Made by a program: the position numbers and the translations under genes. A stretch of 64,000 nucleotides of DNA from an uncultured Bacteroidales bacterium (GTDB taxonomy: Bacteria > Bacteroidota > Bacteroidia > Bacteroidales > UBA4417), in assembly GCA_903879715.1 (NCBI GenBank), contig CAIRMR010000204.1, forward strand, positions 30,760 through 94,759, read 5' to 3'. The notes under the pieces are model-generated. The model did not search any database. It was not told where the DNA came from and saw only the letters and a list, made by a program, of their open reading frames with translations. Numbering within the stretch: the first letter of the stretch is position 1; each line of letters begins with the position of its first letter. This document shows positions 27,318-34,717 of the stretch, piece by piece.

Positions 27318-27350
27318 TCGGAAGCCGGAAGTCCGGAGTCGGAAGTCGGA
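27318..27350. repeat. CGGAAGTC phrase repeat
   Basis: Tandem, imperfect copies of GGAAGTC/CGGAGTC. The 16-mer at 27335-27350 (GGAGTCGGAAGTCGGA) is identical to 47117-47132, nearly 20 kb away. Confidence 0.7.
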
Positions 27351-27635
27351 CGCATATTCATTAAAACGTTCTGTCCATTAGCATTTCAGCCTGACAAACA
27401 CTTTTTGAAACAGGTTTTCGATTCGCTTATATTTCTTTTTTAAGTGCACTACAAAATTTCCGTTTGAATACAAACCAGCCTGCTTCTGACTTCCGCCTCC
27501 AGACCTCCGGCCATTTATTGCAATTCTTTTAATTCTACTAAAATCCAAATACCATAATGCATTCTGGTTTGACATCACAAAACTTCTTGCTATTTTTTTC
27601 AATATTTTGTACTTTTATCATGCTGAATAAATCTT

Positions 27636-29180
27636 ATGAATGTGAGATCTCAAAGCATTCATACAAAAACCATTCTCCTGGCCGTTCTGCTGGCATTGTG
27701 TTTTTTCAGTAATTGTCAATCGCATACCAATCCGCCAATCACCATGAAAACTCCGGATACTTTACAAAACCGTCAGCCTGCAGTGGCTGGTAGTTTTTAT
27801 CCTTCCGACCCTGCTGAGATTCAGCAAATGTTAAAGTTGTACTTTGCCAAGGCACCTGCTCATCCTTTCGGCAGTGAAGTGATGGCAATTATTTCGCCCC
27901 ATGCCGGTTATGTATTTTCGGGCGAAGTGGCTGCGGCCGCATTCAACCAACTTGATCCTGAAAAGGAATACAAAACCATTTTTATACTGGGAAGCAGCCA
28001 TCGCAATTCGTTTGCAGGAGCATCCATTTACAGCTCAGGGAATTATAGCACGCCGCTTGGAAGTGTGAAAACCGATTTCGAAATCGCGCAGAAACTGGCG
28101 ACAGGAAACAAGGTTTTATCATTCGATCCGCAATATCATAAGTCAGAACACAGCATAGAGGTTCAGATTCCTTTTATGCAATATTTTTTAAAAAAAGATT
28201 TTAATATTGTTCCTATCCTTTTAGGCACACAGGATCCATTACTATGCCAGCAGATTGCAAAAGCATTGAAACCTTATTTTTCGCCTGAAAATCTTTTTGT
28301 GATCAGTACCGATTTTTCGCATTACCCGGCGTATAAGGATGCATTTGTTACTGATCATCAGATTGCAGATGCCATTGCAACCAACAATCCGAATAAATTT
28401 TTAGAGGTTGTAGAAAACTGCACCAGCAAGAAAGTCGAAAACCTGTCAACAGGATGTTGTTCCTGGCCATCTGTGCTCACGCTGATGTACCTCACCGAGG
28501 AAATGTCAGGAATAGCATACAAACAGGTATTATACAAAAACTCAGGCGATTCGCAATACGGGGAAATGGATAGAGTAGTCGGATATTATGCCCTTAGCGT
28601 ATTACAGCAAAAGTCGGGCACAATGGTATTGACCGATTCGGACAAGAAAGAACTTCTTCAGATTGCCCGAAATACAATTAAGACTTACTTACAGGAAAGC
28701 CTGTCTGCATCCGTTGATATCGAATCCTTATCAACTGCTTTAACAAGCAAGGCAGGGGCCTTTGTAACATTAAAAAAAGAAGGTGAACTTCGTGGATGTA
28801 TCGGCCATTTTGAAGCAGACAAACCTCTCTACAAGATTGTTCAGCAAATGGCCGTAGCAGCTGCTACCCAGGATTATCGTTTTGATGCTGTAAGTCTTTC
28901 TGAAATGAAACAGATAGATATCGAAATTTCAGTACTCTCACCCATGCAAAAAATCACCAATGTGAACAATATCCGGCTTGGTGTTGATGGTATTTATATT
29001 AAAAAAGGAAGCAGAAGCGGTACTTTTTTGCCACAGGTTGCCACCGAAACCCATTGGAACCTGGAAGAATTCCTGGGCCACTGCGCCCGCGACAAAGCCG
29101 GAATCGGATGGGACGGATGGAAAGAGAAGGATGCCGAAATATATGTTTACCAGGCGTTTGTATTTGGGGAAAAGGATTAA
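27636..29180 (+). CDS. exported Memo-AMMECR1 fusion (AmmeMemoRadiSam proteins B and A)
   Basis: A 514-residue protein. Residues 1-35 look like an export signal (TILLAVLLALCFFSNCQS); Cys27 could be lipidated, although Asn at -1 is atypical. Residues about 44-335 are the Memo domain, a class III dioxygenase fold: QPAVAGSFYPSDP, IISPHAGYVFSG, LGSSHR, HSIEVQIPFMQY, ISTDFSHYP and GYYALSVL. Residues 345-510 are AMMECR1 (AFVTLKKEGELRGCIGH, LSPMQKI, GVDGIYIKKGSRSGTFLPQV, CARDKAGI). The two are usually separate genes next to a radical SAM partner; no such gene lies in the window. Function is unknown. Confidence 0.9.
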   Translation: MNVRSQSIHTKTILLAVLLALCFFSNCQSHTNPPITMKTPDTLQNRQPAVAGSFYPSDPAEIQQMLKLYFAKAPAHPFGSEVMAIISPHAGYVFSGEVAAAAFNQLDPEKEYKTIFILGSSHRNSFAGASIYSSGNYSTPLGSVKTDFEIAQKLATGNKVLSFDPQYHKSEHSIEVQIPFMQYFLKKDFNIVPILLGTQDPLLCQQIAKALKPYFSPENLFVISTDFSHYPAYKDAFVTDHQIADAIATNNPNKFLEVVENCTSKKVENLSTGCCSWPSVLTLMYLTEEMSGIAYKQVLYKNSGDSQYGEMDRVVGYYALSVLQQKSGTMVLTDSDKKELLQIARNTIKTYLQESLSASVDIESLSTALTSKAGAFVTLKKEGELRGCIGHFEADKPLYKIVQQMAVAAATQDYRFDAVSLSEMKQIDIEISVLSPMQKITNVNNIRLGVDGIYIKKGSRSGTFLPQVATETHWNLEEFLGHCARDKAGIGWDGWKEKDAEIYVYQAFVFGEKD

Positions 29181-29320
29181 CAGCAGCTTTAAAGCGGTTT
29201 GATTTTAAAGATTCAGATGTCTGCCTGTAAATTCTTATGCTGACCAACAAGATCAGGAAGGATCATCCCTGTATTCAAGCTTAACCCTCAAAGCATGGGA
29301 AGGGAAAAGTTTGAGGTAGT

Positions 29321-29518
29321 TTATTTTGCACATGGTTCGCGTGTTAAAAAACCAAAAACTTCCGTGTAACCAGCGATAGCAGAGGCGTAAACCCATTTCC
29401 CGGATTTGATAAAAGAGCTTGGGATTACATCTGTAATCCAGGCTTTGGTGAGTGTATAAGCTATTAAGAGATGCCTGGAAAGTTCTATTATCTCACATTG
29501 ATCATGGATTTTATTCAA
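29321..29518 (-). pseudogene. IS3-type transposase fragment, N-terminal part of the integrase core
   Basis: The minus-strand frame contains AWITDVIPSSFIKSGKWVYASAIAGYTEVFGF, which aligns by eye with the first-Asp region of the IS3-family DDE integrase core (usually W-x-TDIT ... WVYL-x-x-I-x-D-x-x-SR). It is open for only 65 codons and the second catalytic region is missing on this strand. Confidence 0.6.
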
Positions 29519-29916
29519 TCATGAATTTGCAGGCTTTCCGCAAGCAACTGCTTATGAACGGAAGACACCACGCTGCCTGCCTTGAACTGTGAAGGCAAAA
29601 CCTGTGGACAGGCCGCCCCGGAAGGAGCTATAATTCATGATGCAGGCGGCCAACATCACAGGAATGCGTTTAAAAACACTCGCTAAAAAGCTAAAAATGA
29701 GTAGCCCAATGACGGAAGACAGTTTGTGAAAACTCACATGCAGAAAGGTTAAACGGGACGATAAAAAACTTTATCTTTACCCTTACGTTCCTGAAGTTTG
29801 AAGAGCTTACAAAAGAAACAGAAAGGGCAGCGTATATGTACAACAATGGCAAACCAATCAAGACATTAAATGGAATGACCCCGGTTCGAAATCAACAGAA
29901 CAACAACAAATTTTAA
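29519..29916 (+). pseudogene. IS3-type transposase fragment, C-terminal part, frameshifted
   Basis: On the plus strand pieces of the rest of the integrase core appear in more than one frame: DAGGQHHRNAFKN (second-Asp region), then SPMTEDSL, then from 29728 an uninterrupted ENSHAERLNGTIKN ... ETERAAYMYNNGKPIKTLNGMTPV that ends at the stop 29914-29916 and holds the third catalytic acid. At least two frameshifts and an in-frame stop separate them. Orientation is opposite to the fragment at 29321-29518, so the element was inverted internally as well as broken. Confidence 0.65.
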
Positions 29917-30020
29917 TGTTAAGAAATAAACTAAAACTACGTTAAATCCGGTCAACGTTAATTATGCATTGACAAATCGTAAACCAGTAACCATAGAACG
30001 TTAAGCTATAAAATTGAAAA

Positions 30021-31136
30021 TTGAAAATTACACTATACATATTACAAAAGGAATTCAGGCAGATTTTTCGCAATAAGTCGATGCTGCCCATCATTTTCGT
30101 TATACCGGTTGTACAATTGCTGATACTTGCATTTGCAGTTACTTTCGAAATTAAAAATATCAACCTGGTGATTGTGGACATGGATCATTCGGTAACTTCA
30201 AGGCAGTTGGTTTCAAAGTTTAGTGCACCTCCGTTTTATCATATAAAAGCCTATGCCAATTCGTATACGGAAGCCGAAGAGCAACTCAAAACCGGTAAAG
30301 CCCATCAGATACTGATCATACCAAGCCAATTTGAACACGACCTGCAAAAAGAATCAAAAGCATCGGCTCAGCTGATTACCAATGCTATCGACGGAAGTGC
30401 CGCCGCCATAATGAACGCGTATGGGAGTTCAATAATTCTGGATTACAACAAAGATATACTTGTTGACCTGTCGGGAGGCCTCGATATAAAATCACCTTTC
30501 GATATCAGGTATTCGTTTTGGTTTAACCCGCAGCTGAATTATAAAACCTATATGGTTCCCGGAATTCTTGTATTGCTGGTGACCATTATCGGGATGTTTT
30601 TATCCTCCATGAATATAGTGCGTGAAAAAGAAATGGGCACCATTGAGCAGATCAATGTTTCACCAGTAAAAAAGTACCAGTTTGTTATTGGCAAGTTGTT
30701 GCCGTTCTGGTTCATTGCCTTGTTTGAACTTGGTTTTGGATTGACGCTTGCACGCGTTGTTTTTGATATTCCGATCCTTGGAAGCCTATGGCTGATATTC
30801 GGGGTGGCTTCTGTTTATTTATTAGCAGTACTAGGCATTGGGCTTTTTATTTCAACTATCGTAAATACACAGCAGCAAGCGATGTTCCTGGCTTGGTTTC
30901 TGGTAGTTGTTTTTGTTATGATGAGCGGATTGTTTACACCGGTTGACAGCATGCCGGAATGGGCACAAAATATAAATATTATAAACCCCATAGCTTATTT
31001 TATCCGGATTATCCGAATGATAATGCTCAAGGGTTCGCAATTTCAGGATATATTGAAACCTTTTATGGCTATAACGATTTATGCGGTAACATCCTTAACA
31101 CTGGCGGTTTGGAGATACAGGAAAGTAGCTTCCTGA
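30021..31136 (+). CDS. ABC-2 type transporter permease, orphan, TTG start
   Basis: A 371-residue inner membrane protein of the YhhJ/YbhR permease type. One N-terminal helix (MLPIIFVIPVVQLLILAFAV) is followed by a roughly 130-residue external domain (IKNINLVIVDMDHSVTSRQLVSKF), then five helices from about residue 175; EKEMGTIEQINVSPVKKYQFVIGKLLPF is the usual cytoplasmic coupling motif. A stop codon sits just upstream in frame and there is no ATG, so TTG 30021 is the only start that preserves the family's N-terminus (MKITLYILQKEFRQIF). The ATPase, HlyD-like adaptor and second permease normally beside it are absent; instead an IS remnant lies upstream. Confidence 0.82.
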   Translation: MKITLYILQKEFRQIFRNKSMLPIIFVIPVVQLLILAFAVTFEIKNINLVIVDMDHSVTSRQLVSKFSAPPFYHIKAYANSYTEAEEQLKTGKAHQILIIPSQFEHDLQKESKASAQLITNAIDGSAAAIMNAYGSSIILDYNKDILVDLSGGLDIKSPFDIRYSFWFNPQLNYKTYMVPGILVLLVTIIGMFLSSMNIVREKEMGTIEQINVSPVKKYQFVIGKLLPFWFIALFELGFGLTLARVVFDIPILGSLWLIFGVASVYLLAVLGIGLFISTIVNTQQQAMFLAWFLVVVFVMMSGLFTPVDSMPEWAQNINIINPIAYFIRIIRMIMLKGSQFQDILKPFMAITIYAVTSLTLAVWRYRKVAS

Positions 31137-31872
31137 TCAGGTTCTTAATACAAAACCTCTAATTGTATGCATCAACCTCCATTTGTTTTGGCCCTGTTTA
31201 TGTGCGTTTTTTTGTAGTGGGTTTTCGTTCCTTTGATTTACACCCATTCTTATACTAAGTGTCAGAGTCAATACTTTTATTATTCTTTTTTTATCCGAAG
31301 TGATTTGTCCTGCCAGAGACTGCCTGCTGTGGATACAATGAAAAGGGGCGGGTTTTCCTGTAATTCCAGGAAAGCCATAACCAATATTAAAGAGTCGTTA
31401 AGGAGCTTCCGGCTAACTTTCATATCATTCTTTATTTTATTTCCTTGATCGAAGAATATTCCGGAGTGCCGAACCTTAAATCACCGGCGAAAATTTTGTT
31501 TCAACAAATATATCGCCGCTCTGCTGTTTATGACAATCGGTAAGAGTTGGTTTATTTTCGGGGTGCAGCGAACCATTATAGCTTGAATTAATTAATAATC
31601 AAATCAAAAAATTTTAAACCATCCGTTAATTTTCAGGTTCTGAACGGGAAATCAGGCCGTTCATCTATTTCATTTTGCATTTGCTGTAAGCAGGAATACT
31701 TTTACTTCCGATATTTATTCAAAGAAATCCTATCGGCTCCGTTTTTACTCCCAGTAAACGAAATATTCATTACCCCAGAGGAACTGCATCTGCAGTTTTT
31801 CGACGGTAGCCGGAAATTCCAATAATACAGACGGGATTAGTACTTTCAGCACTAACCAAACCAACTCGAAAC
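31137..31872. other. 736-base gap with no supported gene
   Basis: Both strands are broken by stops; short open frames have no recognisable product. I see no large repeat and no good terminator. A TACTTTCA near 31840 might be the -7 element of the next gene. It may be the remains of the missing partners of the orphan permease, but nothing in it is recognisable. Confidence 0.5.
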
Positions 31873-32370
31873 ATGAAAAATGTCCTCGTTTTTCTTTCCG
31901 TTTTCTTTATGATGTTTTTTGCGTCATGCAGTGATGATGCATCAGATTCAGATACAGGAGGCAGTAGTTTAACAGGCAGTTCGAGCCACAATACCGGCAA
32001 AAACTGCCTGGGCTGCCATTTATTTAAAGCCGCCGGATCGGTTTATAGCAAGTCGCTTACATCCATTTATTCGGGAACAGTAAATAAACTTTCAACAGGC
32101 GCCAATGGCACAGGCACTGTTCTGGCATCATTGAATTCAGATAATACCGGGAATTATTATGCCAACAATTCAATAAATTTCGGTACCGGAATTTATTTTT
32201 GCGTTACCGGCACAGGCGGAACTGTAAAACATTTGTGGTCAGCCATTACCAACGGAGCCTCTAATTCATACCATATCGGACCAGTTACTTCAAAAATTGT
32301 GGGCAGAATAGAAGGATGCGAAGCTGCATTACGTACAAATAACCCCGCCATGCAAAATAAATTCATTTGA
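31873..32370 (+). CDS. lipoprotein with a single CxxCH haem-type motif
   Basis: A 165-residue lipoprotein (ASC, cysteine 19), followed by an acidic Ser/Gly-rich linker (DDASDSDTGGSSLTGSSS). Residues 41-49 give HNTGKNCLGCH, the CxxCH motif of c-type cytochromes, suggesting one covalently bound haem. The rest is a beta-rich Gly/Thr/Asn region (STGANGTGTVLASLNSDNTG) that resembles a small transthyretin-like domain rather than a normal cytochrome, with a possible distal ligand among the later His residues. Role unknown; it may be an electron-transfer or redox-sensing surface protein. It precedes a PqqD-like gene by 63 bases. Confidence 0.6.
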   Translation: MKNVLVFLSVFFMMFFASCSDDASDSDTGGSSLTGSSSHNTGKNCLGCHLFKAAGSVYSKSLTSIYSGTVNKLSTGANGTGTVLASLNSDNTGNYYANNSINFGTGIYFCVTGTGGTVKHLWSAITNGASNSYHIGPVTSKIVGRIEGCEAALRTNNPAMQNKFI

Positions 32371-32433
32371 CTGTCATTTAATTCAGAGCAAACAGAGCTT
32401 AAAACATAGTATTAAAACCAATTTCAGGAAATC

Positions 32434-32694
32434 ATGAAACACAAGATGAAAGAAAATTTAGCCATTTCCGATGCCGGTGTGTTGTTAAACACTTTTAATG
32501 GCGAATCCTTCCAGGCCAATGAGCTCGGGGTGATGATTATCGAAAAAGTCAGGAAAAACCACAGCAAAGCCCATATTGAAGAGTATATTCTATCGGAATT
32601 TGATATCGATAGCGAAACAATGGAAGAGCACCTGCAGGAACTCCTGGTTTACATGATGCATAATCAATTAATTGACAAAATTCCAAAGGATTGA
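32434..32694 (+). CDS. PqqD-family (RRE-type) small protein, orphan
   Basis: An 86-residue cytoplasmic protein matching the PqqD fold: MKENLAISDAGVLLNTFNGESFQANELGVMII gives the beta-strands (isdegvvl-n-x-tge-x-f-x-lN), followed by a helix-turn-helix with SKAHIEEYILSEFDID and a closing helix LQELLVYMMHNQLID. PqqD-like domains bind leader peptides of ribosomal peptides and hand them to radical SAM or other modifying enzymes. Neither a modifying enzyme nor an obvious precursor peptide is next to it; the neighbours are the CxxCH lipoprotein and a LytS kinase whose promoter begins just after this gene. Confidence 0.75.
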   Translation: MKHKMKENLAISDAGVLLNTFNGESFQANELGVMIIEKVRKNHSKAHIEEYILSEFDIDSETMEEHLQELLVYMMHNQLIDKIPKD

Positions 32695-32709
32695 ATTCGT
32701 ATGAATTAA

Positions 32710-32717
32710 TATCTTTG
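32710..32717 (+). promoter_or_regulatory. -7 promoter element directly before the LytS start codon
   Basis: TATCTTTG, a perfect TAnnTTTG, ends only one base before the ATG at 32719. With the usual distance, transcription would start about 32721-32724, which would make the mRNA leaderless, beginning at or near the second ATG (32722). A TTG at 32691-32693 could be a -33 element at rather short spacing. Confidence 0.5.
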
Positions 32718-32718
32718 T

Positions 32719-33858
32719 ATGATGAGAAAGCGCTACAATGAATGGAATACAAAACTATTTTCGGGTAAAAAAATACCTGTCATCCTGCATGCGGCTGTTT
32801 GGCTCATTCTTTTCATACTGCCGGCGTACCTGCTTTTTATCGATTCGGGCAATGATGAATCTATTCTCAGAAGGACTTATGTACAGATATTCCTGTATGC
32901 TGTGATTTTTTATGCCAACTATCTTGTATTTACACCTAAGCTTTTCTTCAAACACAGGAAACTACTTTACTTTGTCGCGGCAATTTCATTGGTGGTTTTA
33001 GCAACTATTGTCAATGAATTAACCTTCAAAGCATATGGCTTCAGAGGCCGGGATGCAAATCGCGAAATGGGAATGCGCCCTCGCATGCAACCTCCGCCTG
33101 GAGTTCCGTTCATGCCGGGCACTGAGTTCAGAACTGAATCCCAACGGCCATCCGCAAACTGGCCCTTGTATAATTTTATCATAACAACCGTATTCCTGTC
33201 TGGATTTGGTTTGGGATTGAGCTTTACCGATAAATTCACACAACAGGAAAAGAAACGTAAGGAAGCCGAAAAAGAAAAACTGAATACCGAACTTGCGTTC
33301 CTTAAAAACCAGATCAACCCGCATTTCCTGTTTAACACATTGAATAATATCTATTCACTGGTTCAAACCAGTGTTCCCGATGGACAAAAAGCAATCCTGC
33401 AGTTATCAAAACTGATGCGCTACATCCTTTACGAAACGGAGAAAGGCGACAGGTTCCTCAGCCAGGAGATTGACTTCATGAAGACCTATATAGAACTGAT
33501 GAAACTCAGGATTTCGGACAAGGTTTCCATCACAGTAAGTTTCCCTGAAGACTTTATTGATGTAGCAATTCCGCCGCTGCTTTTTCTGCCTTTCGTCGAA
33601 AACGCATTCAAACATGGGATCAGTTACCGTCGCCCGTCGTTTGTTAAGGTTCAGTTGAAAACAGAGCCGGAGAAAATAATTTTTGAATGCAGCAACAGCA
33701 TTGTAAATACAGGCGACGAGCTATTGAAATCCGATTCGGGTATTGGCCTTGAAAATGTCAAAAAACGACTTGCGTTACTGTATCCTGACCGACACAAGCT
33801 ACAGGTATTGGAGACCGACACAACCTACCAGGTCATGCTTCAAATAGACATTTCTTAA
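32719..33858 (+). CDS. LytS/YehU-type sensor histidine kinase
   Basis: A 379-residue membrane kinase. Four hydrophobic segments lie in residues 15-180 (AAVWLILFILPAYLLFI, TYVQIFLYAVIFYANYLVF, YFVAAISLVVLATIV, FIITTVFLSGFGLGL) with a Pro/Met/Arg-rich external loop (residues about 115-145). A short coiled coil (FTQQEKKRKEAEKEKLNTELAFLK) leads to the His_kinase motif NQINPHFLFNTLNNIYSL with the phosphorylated His, and then an HATPase domain (PFVENAFKHGI, GIGLENVKKRL). The ATG pair at 32719/32722 leaves the exact start open. The response regulator follows with a 10-base gap, so the pair is a complete two-component system. Confidence 0.92.
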   Translation: MMRKRYNEWNTKLFSGKKIPVILHAAVWLILFILPAYLLFIDSGNDESILRRTYVQIFLYAVIFYANYLVFTPKLFFKHRKLLYFVAAISLVVLATIVNELTFKAYGFRGRDANREMGMRPRMQPPPGVPFMPGTEFRTESQRPSANWPLYNFIITTVFLSGFGLGLSFTDKFTQQEKKRKEAEKEKLNTELAFLKNQINPHFLFNTLNNIYSLVQTSVPDGQKAILQLSKLMRYILYETEKGDRFLSQEIDFMKTYIELMKLRISDKVSITVSFPEDFIDVAIPPLLFLPFVENAFKHGISYRRPSFVKVQLKTEPEKIIFECSNSIVNTGDELLKSDSGIGLENVKKRLALLYPDRHKLQVLETDTTYQVMLQIDIS

Positions 33859-33868
33859 CTTGCCGGCT

Positions 33869-34582
33869 ATGATCCACACTATTGCAATTGATGATGAACC
33901 GTTAGCATTAAATCTGGTTACAGGTTACATTCAGAAGACTCCGTTTCTTCGGTTTGAAGGTGGATTTGATAATCCGCTGAGTGCCATGGAATATTATGAA
34001 AACAACCCGGTAGACCTGGTATTCCTCGATATCCAAATGCCTGACTTGCTTGGAACGGATTTTGCACGGATGCTTCTGAACGGGCCCAAAGTTATATTTG
34101 CCACAGCGTTCCAGAAATTTGCCATCGAAGGCTTCAAACTCGAAGCGGTAGATTACCTGTTGAAACCATTCGGCTACGAGGAATTCCTGACAGCTGCTTT
34201 AAAAGCACGTAAACTGATTGAATTGGAGAGCCTCAAGGCCAACAGCGTCGAAACTAACGAAAAGTTTCTTTTTATAAAAAGCGAATACAAAATCCGCAGG
34301 ATCAATTTTGCCGATATTCTTTATATCGAAGGGATGAAGGATTATGTTAAGATATATCTGAAAAACGAGTCAAGTCCTGTACTTTCCATCAATTCGCTTA
34401 AAACTCTGGAGGCGAAACTTCCCGTATCAGATTTTATGCGCGTGCATCGCTCATACATCGTGAATCTTAACTGGATTGAAACTATTGAGCGTTTCAGAAT
34501 CGTGTTTGGAAATGTTTATATTCCGGTCAGTGACCAGTACAAGGATGTATTTCAGAAATTCCTGAACGAGAATTTCCTCTAG
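33869..34582 (+). CDS. LytTR-family response regulator
   Basis: A 237-residue regulator from the ATG at 33869 (MIHTIAIDDEPLALN); a TTG 9 bases upstream is less likely. The receiver domain has the acidic DDE pair, the phosphorylated Asp in LVFLDIQMP, and K in LLKPF. Residues about 135-237 are the LytTR DNA-binding domain (IKSEYKIRRINFADILYIEGMKDYVKIYL ... FMRVHRSYIVNLNWIETIE). It is the partner of the kinase just upstream. A close relative, 41220-41930, serves the efflux operon. Targets of this one are not evident from its neighbours. Confidence 0.93.
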   Translation: MIHTIAIDDEPLALNLVTGYIQKTPFLRFEGGFDNPLSAMEYYENNPVDLVFLDIQMPDLLGTDFARMLLNGPKVIFATAFQKFAIEGFKLEAVDYLLKPFGYEEFLTAALKARKLIELESLKANSVETNEKFLFIKSEYKIRRINFADILYIEGMKDYVKIYLKNESSPVLSINSLKTLEAKLPVSDFMRVHRSYIVNLNWIETIERFRIVFGNVYIPVSDQYKDVFQKFLNENFL

Positions 34583-34594
34583 TTCACTGATAAG

Positions 34595-34710
34595 TGTCTG
34601 CACACCCAACGGGTGTCTGACACTACTATTTGCTTAACCTCAGCCTCAACTCACCCTTTTCTGATCAACAATTTGCCTCAGGTGTCAGACACCCTGCGGG
34701 TGTAAAGACA
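34595..34710. repeat. REP-like palindromic pair between convergent genes
   Basis: Two small hairpins ACACCC-AAC-GGGTGT (34602-34616) and ACACCC-TGC-GGGTGT (34689-34703) are each adjoined by GGTGTC-N-GACAC(C) palindromes (34612-34624 and 34681-34693). The 12-mers at 34612-34623 and 34682-34693 are exact reverse complements 70 bp apart. It lies between the convergent LytTR and TPR-kinase genes, so it could act as a two-way terminator or be a mobile REP-type element. Confidence 0.7.
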
Positions 34711-34717
34711 CCTGTGC

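Larger units (their letters stand above)
27247..27635. other. gap between mnmA and the Memo fusion gene
   Basis: It contains the mnmA promoter, a CGGAAGTC-type phrase repeat at 27318-27350, and near 27610 a TACTTTTA that may be the -7 element of the next gene. A 74-codon minus-strand frame here has no protein-like features. Confidence 0.5.
29181..30020. other. decayed insertion-sequence zone
   Basis: This 840-base stretch holds the two transposase fragments annotated separately and otherwise stop-riddled DNA. The last 100 bases, before the orphan permease, show no clear promoter. Confidence 0.6.

Noticed and set aside
27378-27602. A 74-codon minus-strand open frame between mnmA and the Memo fusion gene.
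   Set aside because: Its composition is not protein-like (basic, no domain), it overlaps the promoter region of the Memo gene, and no relative is recognised.
29552-29737. A 61-codon minus-strand frame in the IS remnant.
   Set aside because: It is antisense to the plus-strand transposase fragment, which has recognisable motifs.
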